From Owenia fusiformis (taxonomy: Eukaryota; Annelida; Polychaeta; Sabellida; Oweniidae), in NCBI GenBank assembly GCA_903813345.2, contig CAIIXF020000005.1:12033375-12097374 (forward strand): a DNA stretch of 64,000 nt. Reading direction: 5' to 3'. A model generated the notes under the pieces. That model did not search any database. It worked only from the letters and a program-made list of their open reading frames with translations, and was not told the origin of the DNA. Below, in pieces: positions 12,177 to 24,109 of the stretch (position 1 is the stretch's first letter; each line of letters begins with the position of its first letter). Both the position numbers and the translations under genes were made by a program.

Positions 12177-12700
12177 ATTTGTTTATCTCAATTCCCCTTT
12201 TCAGTTTTATCATCTTATTATATCTTATCTACATGTATTTGTAAAATCAGGATTGTAAAGAGAAACATTAGAATTTTAATAAAATTAGTCAGAACTGGAT
12301 TATATCAAGGACCCGGTGGTCAAAGTAAGTATTACCCTCCAAATAGGACAAAAAATATATACTACATTTGGCTGTTAAGATATTAATTACTCTAAAAGTA
12401 CCTTTACGTCGTTTCTTGGAATTTAACTGCAATCTTGATTAGTTAGCCCACCAATCAACTAAAGGAAGTAATGCACTTGCCATTGTGATCTCCCCATAAA
12501 AAAATTAATTCATCTGATTTTTCAAAATGAGTATACTGCTTTATTATTACGTTTATATGAACACTAGTATCTTGGTGATCTATATTCAGCAATGTATATT
12601 CGAAACCAGAAAGTATTTTTGTGTATATCAAAATCCATTTGCATCCTACGCATCCCTACATCTTATCCAAATATGATACTAAATAATGAAATATAATATT

Positions 12701-13042
12701 GTATCTCATACTTAAGTGGGTTTGGGGTAGATATCACCCGGGAATATATATCGTATCTGAGGAGCGGGCAGGATATATTGTATATGTCCCGCTCCAGGCC
12801 AAATGCGGGCAGATATAATATATCCATCCCGCTCCCGGGAATTTTTCCAAAGTTTAAAAAAGTTTAAATATCAAAAGTTTTAATTTTTTGATTTCAAAAT
12901 TTAATTTTTTTAAGTTTAAATGTTACAATTTCATTGTATTGAACAAAAAGAATATTACGAAAATGTTAAATATAAATATCTTGTCATTTGAAAAAGGTGG
13001 AAAGGGTTATATCTACCCTAAACCCACTCAAGTATGAGATAC
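12701..13042. mobile_element. TIR element with GCGGGCAGATAT palindromes
   Basis: GTATCTCATACTTAAGTGGG at the left pairs with CCACTCAAGTATGAGATAC at the right. Inside are CCCGCTCC / GAGCGGGC words and GCGGGCAGATATAATATATC. Related words recur near 38890-38950, within the Harbinger element, which suggests one repeat family. Confidence 0.75.
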
Positions 13043-13046
13043 ACCA

Positions 13047-13187
13047 GTTATGCACGGTCGGTTTGGATACATGGAATATCCCTTGGGATATACAATACAT
13101 CTTCCCTCGGTCCCTTCGGTCCCTCGGGAAGATATATTGTATATCCCTCGGGATATTCCCTGTATCCAAAACCTCCCAGTGCATAAC
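13047..13187. repeat. hairpin repeat with GGTCCCT(T/A)CGGTCCCT core
   Basis: GTTATGCAC and GTGCATAAC bound the hairpin. Inside, TTGGATACATGGAATATCCC pairs with GGGATATTCCCTGTATCCAA. The core reads TCGGTCCCTTCGGTCCCTCG. A clear relative lies at 38741-38859. The four overlapping open frames here are hairpin shadows. Confidence 0.82.
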
Positions 13188-13233
13188 CCTTATATATTCT
13201 TTGATTTTGCAATATTTGATAAGCGTAAAATAT

Positions 13234-14236
13234 GGCTTTGTATAAAAAACCTCCCACCCACGTACCCTCGTACCCACGTACGTGGGTCCTGACCCAGTCT
13301 TTAAAGAGTTAAATCTTTAACATTTTTTAAACATTATTCTATCTCAATGTATGCTTAATTATGGATGAATTTATGTACCCATACGCCTTTATTTCTAGAT
13401 CGGACATCTGTCTCGTCATAAAATAAAGCCGGCATTGCATAATGTTCATTTGAGCTATTTGAGGTATGAGGTTCCATATCAATCCGCCAAAAGGTATGAC
13501 CCCTATATAGTCCATTTAAAAACCTGTAGTATTGTTCTTAATAACGCCATAGTTGGCTACTAGGGTACCTAGTATGCCACTATTTGGTATCAAAATAAAG
13601 AGGAGGAGTTCAACTTTCATTTGAATTACGAAAATAGCGATGTAGGTCAAAAATAGTTCCGACGTGAGCATGTTTACTACGCGTTTGCCCATCATCTCAG
13701 AATTGAGGAAATGGTAGCAAACGCGAGTTACAATAAATGGACGCTGATATCTCAAAAAGTAACCTGACTCCCTATAATTTGATGTAGATCAATCGAACCC
13801 CTATATGAACAGGTACATTTTGATATATAACACTATGGGGGGTAAGCGTTTTAAAGTTGATCACGAACGCCATATGTGCAAAGTATTGATATGAATTTTC
13901 GAATTTGGTGTTGGATTACGGTACTCATACCCTAATCAGCACTGATGTGTTATACAGGTAAGACTGCCCGATCAACAAAAAACATTTCGACAAACATAAA
14001 TCAAATAGCTCAAAAATAATGAACATTTATGCAATTCCGGCTTTATTTTATTTTACTAGAGAGATGTCAGACCTATAAATAAAGGCATATGGATGCATAA
14101 ATTCATCTATAATTCAGGATAAACTGAGATTGAATAATGTTTTAAACATTTAAAAATTTAACTCTTTAAAGACTGGGTCAGGACCCACGTACGTGGGTAC
14201 GAGGGTACGTGGGTAGGAGGTTTTTTATACAAAGCC
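13234..14236. mobile_element. 1.0-kb foldback element
   Basis: GGCTTTGTATAAAAAACCTC at the left is matched by the inverted GAGGTTTTTTATACAAAGCC at the right. The arms run inward for about 250 bp, passing through CCCACGTACGTGGG and AGTCTTTAAAGAGTTAAAT on both sides, then diverge into a loop at about 13500-13980. No transposase is present. It sits directly to the right of the hairpin at 13047-13187. Confidence 0.88.
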
Positions 14237-14588
14237 GTAAAATATGTTTTTGGAGCATTTTTCTACAGCCATTTTGTAGGGAAAAATGATGAAAAAATGT
14301 ACAATCTTTTAATTTAAAGTATGACCTGAATCAATTGCAAACTTCATATTTGCACATTTGATGAGATGAACCATTTGTGTCATATTGTAAAATCATTAAG
14401 TTTGCAATCGATTCAGGTAATAGTGTATATTTGGTATTTTTGTGATTATCAATGGAAACCAATGGCCTCTATTGGGACCTGCTGATATCCTCATGTTAAG
14501 TCAATGGTGCACAGCCCCATGTAAGTCAATACAACCTTACCGAATGAAATGATCCCTATCTCAGCTTATGTGTGCCCGAGCACTATAA

Positions 14589-16691
14589 TCACAGGCTGGT
14601 ATCGAAAAATTTGTCCGCTGTGACGGAGCGTGCTATTTTGCATAGAAACACTAGGAAATCCTCACAATTTATTTTTTTACTCATATGTTTTGCTATATCA
14701 AAGAAAATTACTGACTCCATGCAATGAATATATCATTTGCGGGTAACATTAACTTCTGTTTGAAGTCCAACAACGCTAAGAGTAAAAGCTATTGAAAACG
14801 GCGTCGGAGTATCATACTCCATTTCTTTTATTTCTTTTTAATGGTACAATATAGCGACACGATAATATTTACATGTTTTAAGGATAACTCTGAAGGTATT
14901 AATGAGATTTTTATGTATTGGGTATTTTTAATTTTTTCAATAAAAAATAATGTTTAATTTTTTTGTCCGCTGTGACGGAGCAGTTTCAAATCTGAAATAC
15001 GTTAAGAATTTAGATTTATAATATATCTCTTTATAACTACACGTTAGAGGAGGGAGCGTATCAAATCTCTTTCGTAAAGTATTCTGAAAAATAAAACGGA
15101 ATAAAAGTACACAATTCAAATTCTGAGATGTATATACGACCACTCTTTAAGCTTCTTTTCTCAGTTTGTACTGTAATCCAAGTTATGCATGGTAACTCAT
15201 GAAAATGATAGTCAACTTTATTTCAGTATAGGGTATTTGCCTTTCGTTGTGCCTACTGTGGATCCATCACCTGACATGGTCATTTTTTATGGTAACTTAT
15301 ATACAGTAATATTATGTGGTAAAAGGTTATACATCTGTCGGAACGCAGGATGTCTGTGCGCTATTTCGAATAAATTCATAGTATCCCTATTTATGCAATG
15401 GTTACGCGGTAAATATGATACAAAAATATGCCATATTCCGCAACGAATATGCCATATTCACTTGCGGTGTATGACAGATTCACCTGTGGTATATGGCATA
15501 CACACTAACCAATGAGAAAGTGATACGGAAGTATGCAATTGTCAATTGCATCGATTGAACGAACAAGTAAAACTTTATAAATTATTATAATGATTACTGA
15601 ATCAACAGTACAGTTTATCGAATACATCGATATCAACGTATGCAGAAGTATCACTCACCAATCTCACGTAATAAACTTACCCAATCAATCCAGGATTCAT
15701 ATATTAGTACGCACTGACAGTATTGGTAATCCAGCGTAGTTTTACATTCAGAGTCGATTCTCGCAACCAATCAAACCAAGTCTTTCTGTATCACGTTTTT
15801 CACCTGCGGAATATGTCATATTCAACTGCTGTATATGGCATATTCCGCAAGTGAGTATGACATATTCTGAAGATGAGTATCGGGTATTCACTGAATTCAA
15901 TGCATCACATATTCACTGCGGAATATTGCATACTCACCTGTGGAATGGCATATTCACCCGTATCACAAATACCGCGCAACCATGAATGTATGCCATATTC
16001 CGCGTAACAATTTACACTACACGTGACATTCTAAGACGTCTTGGCGAAAACGTATTAGATATATTATGTTGAGTTTACACCATGTTGATTCATGTTGATT
16101 TCAGTACAAACCTCCGAAAAATGCTAAGAGTGGTCGTTTTTATATCTCAGATTTACATTACCCCAGATCTCCCAGAGGCTACTTGTAATAATTTAGGAAG
16201 TGATTTGTGACATTCTTTCTTCTTAGGGTACTTTTAAAAGGTATAATTTGAATCTTAAATTCTTAACGTAGTTCACAGTTAAAACTGCTCCGTCAAAGCG
16301 GACAAAAAATGTAAACATTATTTTTTATAAAAAATATTAAAAATACCCAATACATCAAGATATCATTAATACCTTCAGAGTTATCCTTAAAACATATGTA
16401 AATATTATCGTGTCGCTATATTGTACCATTAAAAAGAAATAAAAGAAATGGTACATTTTGGAGCATGATACCCCGGTGCTGTTTTCAATAGCTCTTACTC
16501 TTAGCGTTGTTGGACTTCAAACAAAAGTTAAAGTTACCTGCAAATGATATACCCATTGCATGGAGTAAGAAACTTTCTTTGGTATAGCGAAACATATGAG
16601 TAAAAAAATAAATTGTGTGGGTTTTTTAGTGTTTCTATGCAAAATAGCACGCTCCGTCACAGCGGACAAATTTTTCGATACCAGCCTGTGA
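14589..16691. mobile_element. 2.1-kb foldback element with TAA target duplication
   Basis: TCACAGGCTGGTATCGAAAA starts the left arm and its reverse complement ends the right arm. TAA flanks both sides (14586-14588, 16692-16694). The arms are about 580 bp, nearly colinear, and share TTTGTCCGCTGTGACGGAGC twice per arm (ends and near the inner limit). The inner region (15180-16080) is itself imperfectly palindromic and rich in ATATGGCATATTCCGC-like words. A 3-bp TAA duplication is what PIF/Harbinger-type elements make, but no transposase is present, so class is inferred. Confidence 0.88.
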
Positions 16692-16871
16692 TAATATTTT
16701 CCAAAGTATTATATGACATTCTATTTTCATGTTACACCTAAGAATGATTCTGATCATTTTGACCATAGGGATATTTGCCAATAATAGCACCTCTTCCTTT
16801 GAATGAATAAGGTTAGATCAAAGGCTTATCTATTGTAACAACCCTGGATAGCATGTTGCTAATACATCTCA

Positions 16872-17050
16872 GCTATGATTGCTAGCCACTGTGGCTCAAT
16901 GGTAGGGTATCAGACTTCAAATTGGAAGGTCCTGTGTTTGATTCCCACATGAAGCATTGAATTTAACACTTTCATGTTTGTATCTGGCTTGTTACAAAGT
17001 ACTACAGCTCTCTGAAAGTGCCCTCGTGTCGTTACTCTATTACATGTTGT
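16872..17050 (+). repeat. tRNA-derived SINE-like sequence
   Basis: GTGGCTCAATGGTAGGGT fits a pol III A box and GTTTGATTCCC, about 35 bases further, fits a B box, as in a tRNA head. The acceptor stem does not pair, so it is not a functional tRNA. A non-tRNA tail follows to about 17050; its end is not defined. Confidence 0.6.
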
Positions 17051-17241
17051 AGAAAAGTGTACATGATGATCTCTTTTGAAGAAATGAAATCTGGAATATG
17101 AGAATATGCATGAGAACTGGATCTGGAATATGACAACTCATTCTTCGACCTTTTAGAAAAATTAAACAATAAGTCAGTAAGCTCATCAAAATTAACATTA
17201 ATTGACTGAAATTAAAAGTTTCTTTTCATCATGTTTTACAG

Positions 17242-17438
17242 GGATCCCAGTTAAAGGTTACCCTCCAGTACATGGGAAAGTTCAGGTCCATCCAGACTGG
17301 GAAGAGAGATTAGCAGACAGATTAAAGAATTTTGATACAAAGACAGGACCAACATATTCCCATTCACAAGGCAAAAGAGACATCACTGCTGAACTTAACG
17401 ATGACACAGCTGTCGCCCAAAGCATGATCAACTCTTAA
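17242..17438 (+). CDS. second coding exon, 89-residue secreted or membrane protein
   Basis: The exon follows TCATCATGTTTTACAG (AG at 17240-17241). Its first two bases complete Gly25 begun by the exon ending at 11153. It encodes IPVKGYPPVHGKVQVHPDWE, then an amphipathic stretch ERLADRLKNFD (residues 46-56), then GPTYSHSQGKR (60-70) and an acidic tail to TAA at 17436-17438. GKR at 68-70 is a classical dibasic cleavage plus amidation signal, so if residues 1-25 are a signal peptide the product could be a ~37-42-residue amidated peptide. A short Pro-rich start followed by a helix is also seen in some peptide hormones, but the family is not identified. Alternatively it is a small single-pass membrane protein. 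AATAAA occurs at 17438-17443 (overlapping the stop) and at 17497-17502. Confidence 0.65.
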
Positions 17439-17520
17439 ATAAAGGGCAAAATATATTCTATGACAATATGTCTGCTTAATATTCAGCAAGTGACTAAATA
17501 AAATTTTGAAAATATTACAG
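17439..17520 (+). other. 3'UTR and poly(A) signals
   Basis: Two exact AATAAA motifs, at 17438-17443 and 17497-17502, lie just after the stop. The second is the likelier site and would give a very short 3'UTR. Confidence 0.5.
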
Positions 17521-17573
17521 GTACTTACATATAAAAAATCTCTTTTAAGACAGTATCAGTAATTTCTTTATTC

Positions 17574-18598
17574 AAGCTATGTTCACACCAACAGCGAATG
17601 CCACGCTTTAAATCGGAGAGCAAAGCGCCGTCAAGTTTGTTTACTTTTCCAAAAATATCAAGATCTCCAAAGTAATGTTATGCTCTGATACACTCTGATT
17701 TCCCGACTTGTTACGGTTCCTCAATCTTTTATCCCGCTTCGACCAGACTTTGTCTACGCTTGAAATCACGCTTTGATAAGCATTATTACACTTTGATGTG
17801 ATTATGAAGCTATAAATCAGGCTCTGATATGATTGCCAAGCTCTTTACACTCTGTTAAGCTCTGTCACGCATTGGAAAATGTCGAGATCGCAGATTTCAT
17901 GCCGCTTTTGATCCAATGACTATATAAAGATGCAGGAGATCCATAAAACCATTGCATGTTTGACTCGAGAACACGATGGCAGAACAACAAGATTCAAAAA
18001 TTCCAGATGGACCAGAGCATGACCTATCTGAAGAAGACATGATGTTTGTCGCACGCCGTGAAAGAGCGTGAGAGAGCGTGAGGAAGCTTGTCAAGCGTAA
18101 CAAAGCCTAACAAAGCGTTTCAATCCTTGATTAAAGCATCTCAATTCGTTGGAAAGCTTGAGCGTCCTTCATGAAAGCGTAACAAAGAGTGTCAGATATT
18201 GATGAATGCATCTGACCTCGTGTCAGATCTTCATGCCAGATCGTAGCAAATCTTGAGGCATTTTAACAAAGCGTGTCAAGTGGTAACAGACCGTGAGGAG
18301 ACTGGGGTCCCCGCTTTGAACCAAGCTCTGTTAAGCTTTCCTATGCTTTGGGTCAAGCTTTGCTGAACTTTGTTACGGTTTGTTAAGCTTTGATGCGCTC
18401 TCAGCGCTTTAATCAATTCGTAACAGAACGCCCACAATTTTTAAACAGTTTACAATTTTTGACGCTTTTGCCGAATATCCCACTTAACTCTGAGCTTTTC
18501 TATGACCTCTTACGGCCCGGATGCTTTAATCAAGATTTGTTACGCTTTGGTGCTGCTTTATAAGCCGCTTTAAAGCGCCGTTGGTGTGAACGTAGCTT
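17574..18598. mobile_element. 1.0-kb TIR element with AAGCGTAACAAAGC-type filler
   Basis: AAGCTATGTTCACACCAACA at the left is mirrored by GCCGTTGGTGTGAACGTAGC then TT at the right. The interior is built from degenerate AAAGCG / GTAACAAAGC words, in opposite sense on either side of a unique core (about 17885-18070). The core has TATATAAA and a short open frame (see 17976-18071). It is probably a non-autonomous derivative that kept the start of a gene. Confidence 0.85.
17976..18071 (+). pseudogene. truncated open frame inside the TIR element
   Basis: TATATAAA at 17921-17928 lies 55 bases before an ATG. The frame gives 31 residues, MAEQQDSKIPDGPEHDLSEE then DMMFVARRERA, and runs into the AAGCGTGAG repeat before a stop. 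The acidic, hydrophilic opening looks like the start of a real protein. It may be the 5' end of the parent element's transposase or accessory gene, cut off when the core was deleted. The protein family is not recognised. Confidence 0.4.
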
Positions 18599-19405
18599 AA
18601 AAGAAATGTTTCAGTAGGAGTCACATTTCAATCAATGTAAAACAATATCAAAAGAAAGCAAAAGCTCATGCAGACCTCTTCAGGGTATATTTTACATGTA
18701 TTGTAAAAAGTGGAAAGTTTGCAAGACTGCCTGTAAAGGTTTCCATCTCCTTCGAAAATGATAATAAAACTATTCGAAAGTCTTGCATATCAGTCGAAAT
18801 GCATCAGTGGAGGAGTTTTGGTGAGAGAGGTATAAAATAATAGGTCAATCGAAATGACACTTCATGTTCTCTTCCATTTTTATATGGGTCATGTTGACAA
18901 AAATTAACTAAAACATTAGCAGCTATACTGTCATAATACAAAAGAACTTTTGAATGTCAAGGTGAAATAGCTCATTATTAAGATCTACATGACCTGGATG
19001 GATAGCTATGAAAGGGCATGCAAAGGCAATCTCAATTGGAATGCCATCTTATCTTTAACAGGACCCCAGTCACAAAAATATGATTTCCTAAGAGAAAAAC
19101 CAGTGCCCTGCAATCAATTAATCCCTTGCAATCACATTCCCAATTTTTGCAAATCAATAAGTAAATTCATGGCTCTCAATTTCTATAGTTTTCAAGTAAA
19201 CAATAGACGTTATTTATTTCTGTGGGTACTGCTTATTGAATCCCCTATATATAAATCCATGTCGTAAGAGAATAACAGTGAAGACTCCTTGCCCTACAAA
19301 TTAAAGTTGTATACTTTGCGTGAAACTCTAAGGGGGATACTTTAATTGAAACCATGTCTCAATAATTTACTTATTCTATAAGGTCGACTTACATCTTCTG
19401 TGGAA
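18599..19405. other. no gene seen
   Basis: AT-rich; short frames only (for example 18989-19267) without motif or splice support. Confidence 0.35.
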
Positions 19406-19762
19406 GAAAGATAGGATTAGTGATGTCACCTTGTTTCCATTTCACTTAAAGTGCAAGATTAAAGGCACAAAAAAGATGGGATTAATGATGTTGTTTCCAT
19501 GTGACTTAAAATACACTCCAAGATTAATTAAGGCGCAACAAAAGATAGGATTAGTGATGTCACCTTGTTTCAATGTCGCTTAAAGTACACTCCAAATTTA
19601 AAGGCGCGACAAAAGATAGGATTAGTGATGTCACTTTTTCCACGTTGTTTTAAGTACACTCCAAGATTAAAGGCGCAAAAAAGATAGGATTAGTGATGTC
19701 ACCTTGTTTCCATGTCACTTAAAATACACTCCATGATTAATTAAGGCGCAACAAAAGATAGA
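19406..19762. repeat. five to six tandem copies of a 64-72-bp unit
   Basis: AAAGATAGGATTAGTGATGT starts units at about 19408, 19472, 19541, 19613 and 19682, with a partial unit at 19754. Units share TGTCACCTTGTTTCCATGTC, CTTAAAATACACTCCA and AAGGCGCAACAA. Lengths vary by small indels such as the presence or absence of TTAA. Confidence 0.9.
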
Positions 19763-20659
19763 GATGAGGGTAAATTCCAAATATTTTTGCTTGCACCATT
19801 ACCTGTTTGTGCTAGAATGCCAAAAATTCCCATTTTATGTATATCTATATTCTGATTTTTAAACTTATTGGGCAAATTCTAAAAATGTGACATCTGGAGG
19901 ATGGCAGTTTTAAAAACAATTAAAACTTCCTATGTTAATCTAATTTTCTACATGCTAAACGTCACTTTTTGTTTCTATGAGAACTAAAATTTTAAAATGC
20001 ATTTTCTCTGAACCATGCATGTAAATAAATTTCATGCATGGATGAATATAATGTTACATGTTATATAAACAAAGCTAACAATTGACACTATTTATGTCAA
20101 ATGGTGAAAATATTTGATAGGAATAAAAGAATGTTTATTCCAGAAAGAATTAGAATAAGAATCAGATGACTTGTCATTGGCAGACAAAAAGAGGCAAACT
20201 TAATATCTTTGCATATCATAGAACAATGAGACAAATTCTACAGTGTTCTCCCCAAAAAAAATTTTCAACTGGGTGCAAGATTTCAAGTCTAAAAAAATCA
20301 GCACTCGCTACGCTCACAATATCTCAGTGTAGGTGCTTACTTCACTCATTCTTTAAATCAGAAGTTGAAGTGCAGATGCCAACTGGGTGCCAACTGGGTG
20401 CCAACTGGGGGGCCTTTGGTTTCAAGTAGGGGGACCCCCGGTAAAAGTGACATGGGGAGATCACTGATATGATGGTATCACACTATACTGAAAGTGTCAG
20501 CATTTACAGCATATCTTCACTGATGGTATATTACATACAAAGCTGACCTACATGAATTTATGTTTCATACTTTACAGAAGAGACCCAGCTAGCTTTGATG
20601 GCCTTAATCTTCATCATTGGGAGATGATGAAGAGGTTATTAATATTCTTTGGAAATGCC
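19763..20659. other. no gene; diverged MITE-like segment and a triplet of an 11-bp word
   Basis: About 19970-20025 (GTTTCTATGAGAACTAAAAT... then ATGCATTTTCTCTGAACCAT) resembles part of the element at 59904-60744. At 20376-20408 CCAACTGGGTG is repeated three times. The open frame at 20166-20429 spans this repeat and is not called. Confidence 0.4.
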
Positions 20660-21401
20660 AAAGGAGTGGTATCGATATGGAGAACTTTTTGAACACACAT
20701 TTCTCTTAAACCAGTCATAAAAAAATCTAAAAATTTTACACATCGTCAATTTAATGGTCATCTTTTGAATGGTAATAATATAATTTGAAAAATATATATA
20801 TACTTTCATCTATATTGTTTTAGAAAACACATCAAACACTTGTTTCACTTCACTCTGGAAACATGAAACCAAGAACAAAACATCATTCCGAACCTCATTA
20901 GAACAAAATGACATAAACATGATAAACACAGCATGTTTAGGTCTCTCAATATTGTAATTGTATAAAGGAAATTTTGGTTGATTTTAAAAAAGTATTTTGT
21001 TAATGAAATAAAAGGTTTATCTTGATTTTTATCTATTTCGGGGGATTTATTTTAACTTTTTGAAAAATTAAAATCAATCAAAAATTCTTTTGTATAACTA
21101 TATAATATTGAGAGGTCTAAAAACATGTTGTATATGCTATTTTGTTCCAACAAGGTTCGGAGAGACATTTTATTTCATTCTCAAGAATTGGTAGAAAGGA
21201 GCAAAAACAATTGCACTAAAAAAAAAAAAAAATGTTAACAAAAACAGTTATATAAAATATTTCTAAATAATTTTCGCATTAAATTGTTGTCAATCAGTCA
21301 ACATTACATAAAATACCATGTTTTTTACAGAATGTTTTCAATGATTGGTTTAAGAGAAAAACATTGTTAAATTCAGTTCTCCATATCGATACCACACCTT
21401 T
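20660..21401. mobile_element. 742-bp foldback element
   Basis: AAAGGAGTGGTATCGATATG at the left and CATATCGATACCACACCTTT at the right are the ends. TTTCTCTTAAACCA / TGGTTTAAGAGAAA continue the pairing, and deeper inside ATTCCGAACCTCATTAGAAC pairs with GTTCCAACAAGGTTCGGAGA. The central loop is near 21000-21060. No open frame. Confidence 0.87.
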
Positions 21402-23839
21402 GTACATTACAGTATGTACGTCTCCAGGGGCATCATATGCCAGGATGTAACATATATATAAAACCTGGATAATTGAACCACATTTTATGTTTCTAACTTG
21501 TGTAACTTATGATTAATGGGTATTTAATGGCTTTCACTTAGATGCCTGTGGTGTTAATTAATATCTCATTTTGATACTTAACATTCAGTTAAGGTCTCAT
21601 TATTGGTAACACTTTATTATATAGTTAAGGGCTAATCTGAATTGTTTATTAACAACAAAGTTGGCAAAAACACAGTGTAGCATATCCAAAGAAACAAAAC
21701 ATACTTTAAAGGTTGAGTAAGTAGTGCGGAGACATATCCAACTATAATGGATCTAGTGTCAAAATATATTGAAGTATGGATACTTTCATCAAATTACATC
21801 AAGGCTAACATCTATTTTCATTTGCTACAAAGAACACCCCCGAACGTACTTTTCAAACGTCTTTTGGTGTCACTACATTTTAAGTTATAGAAAATCCCTG
21901 TTTCCGATGTAACATAACCCAGTGTAAAGCACATGTAGGAACACTATGCAGAAAATTAACTTTTGTCATGCGGACACCCCGGCAACAAACTCCTTATTAA
22001 TTATTTAAAGCAAAAATGACACTTGGGAACTTAGTGATAAAGTGATGTTGCCGTGGTTGCCCCATTCAAGCGTGGTACTTTCACAGGAGATTAATGTTAT
22101 TGTCAAGGTGCTAGATTACATGATTCAAGATCCACGAATGCACTGCAAAAGTAATGTAATCAAAATACTGTATCCAAAAATGTAAGGAGATGCATTTCAG
22201 GATTAAGTTTTAGCAAACATATACCACATAGCACATATACCTCTTTAATTAGAGAGACAGTCCGATACCACATGCAGAACCAGAGACATTCAATGATAAG
22301 ACTATAGAACAGGATACGTTATAGTTAGAACTGTAATGAACAGAGACAATTATAGTAATTGTACAATTAACATATATATTATTTTGTATAATAATAGCCA
22401 AAACATTTCTACACTAGATTCTGGGTTTGTCCTTTCTGTTATTGTAATGACCTCCCCTGACACACCAATAGATGTCTCACCCAAAAATTAATTCTAACAA
22501 CATCCGCACTACCCCAAATGCTGAAAACATGACACTATTTTAAATATCTATTTATTATTACTTCCTATTTATCTACTTATATTACCTATTTGTTACTGAT
22601 GTCTATTGACATGCCAAAAACTAATAATGATTACAGACTCATTCATTTTATTACAATTCCCTTATGTATTCATTGTCACATGTTTTTCTTGGTTTGTCCT
22701 TTTGAATGGCAGTTTAAACAATATAAGAGGTTAAGCAACCCAGATAATGTCATTCTAACACGACTATCTCCCAGTAGAATTGACAATTTACCCTAACTAA
22801 TTAAATCACTGTATAATATAGTGATTTCTATAAATTGAATTGCAGATAAGTAACCTAATGATCAGACATGAACCAATTTATTCGATTACTTTAGACCGTA
22901 AAGTATGATTGAAATGGTGAAATTGCATTAATTGACTCAGAAATTTATTATATAAACACTGATCACAATATAGCACCTAAAGTGTGCAATTGTAAACATT
23001 ACATCTGTATACTACAAATACAACTATCAGGTTTTTAAAATCTGTTCGATAGCTTAATGTATTGTCTGGGGTGTACACACCATGTAAATTTTTTCGAAAC
23101 AAATGCGTGATATATACACATATTTTGTACAAAATGCACTTTAGAGATGATGATGATGAAGGCAAGATTTATCAAAAAATCACTTATTTCCATGCTTTCA
23201 TAAGGATTCACCGACAGAATATTAGTTGGTATACGACAGATTATTTTGGAGTAAACTACATTTATTGGGCAATATAATACAATACAACACATTACATTTT
23301 ATCATACAGCTCTTTTACATAAACATTTTTAATTGTCATATCTCTGATGCTTTTTATCATTGGAAATAATAATAATATCCAATCTATTTCCAAACACCAT
23401 GTTTAATGGCCTAATCATAAATTATAAGGTTTTATAGCGACTGATTAGTTGTGTTTTGTTTCATATGCCATTATTTTTGGGTTCATTAAGGACTTGTTCA
23501 ATATAACTTCTATATGTACCCAAGTAAAAAAGAAATCTCATACCACTAATAAATCACCAATACACCATGAAAAGGGATTTAGTCAAGTTATGTATTAAAA
23601 CTAGCAATACTCAAGTAATTCACCATTGTAAGGGGTGGTGAAATGGTTTGTAAGTTGTGTATTAACTCGATTAAAATGTGGGGGAATTAATTCTACAATG
23701 AAATGTAGCATTACAACCATAAGGGTGACTGGACTTTATTGAATCTTGCTCAACATAATCATAAAGGTATGTAGAAGATGTATATGTTGAATCTTATTCA
23801 TATCTCCCACTGATTTTAGCACTATAGAGATTTTGTACC
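21402..23839. other. no gene seen
   Basis: AT-rich sequence; overlapping short frames on both strands at 22977-23292 reflect lack of stops rather than a motif. No repeat structure was noticed. Confidence 0.35.
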
Positions 23840-23992
23840 TTATGGATGTTAGTAGTCTATTAGACTAGTAGTGGTGTATAAGACTTCAGAGAGTGATGCA
23901 TTAGTGGTCTATTAGTATATTTGAGACTTTGGGAGTGATGTATAAGTGGTGTATTAGTGATGTATTAGTGATGTATTAGTAGTGTATTACAT
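23840..23992. repeat. degenerate GTGATGTATTAGT tandem repeat
   Basis: GTGATGTATTAGT and close variants (GTGGTGTATTAGT, GTGATGCATTAGT) occur about ten times in 150 bp, most regular at 23950-23985. Confidence 0.8.
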
Positions 23993-24109
23993 GCTCTCTT
24001 GTCAATAACTTTTATCTCATTTGCATGGTAATTTTTTCAACTAATAAACCACCTGTTAAGTCAATGGCAAAAAGTGGTCTGTTAATGAACCAGCTAAGGC
24101 CACCGGGGT

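Noticed and set aside
17581-18600. Host gene suggested by TATA box and ATG near 17921-17978
   Set aside because: It lies wholly inside a TIR element and the frame stops after 31 codons in element repeats.
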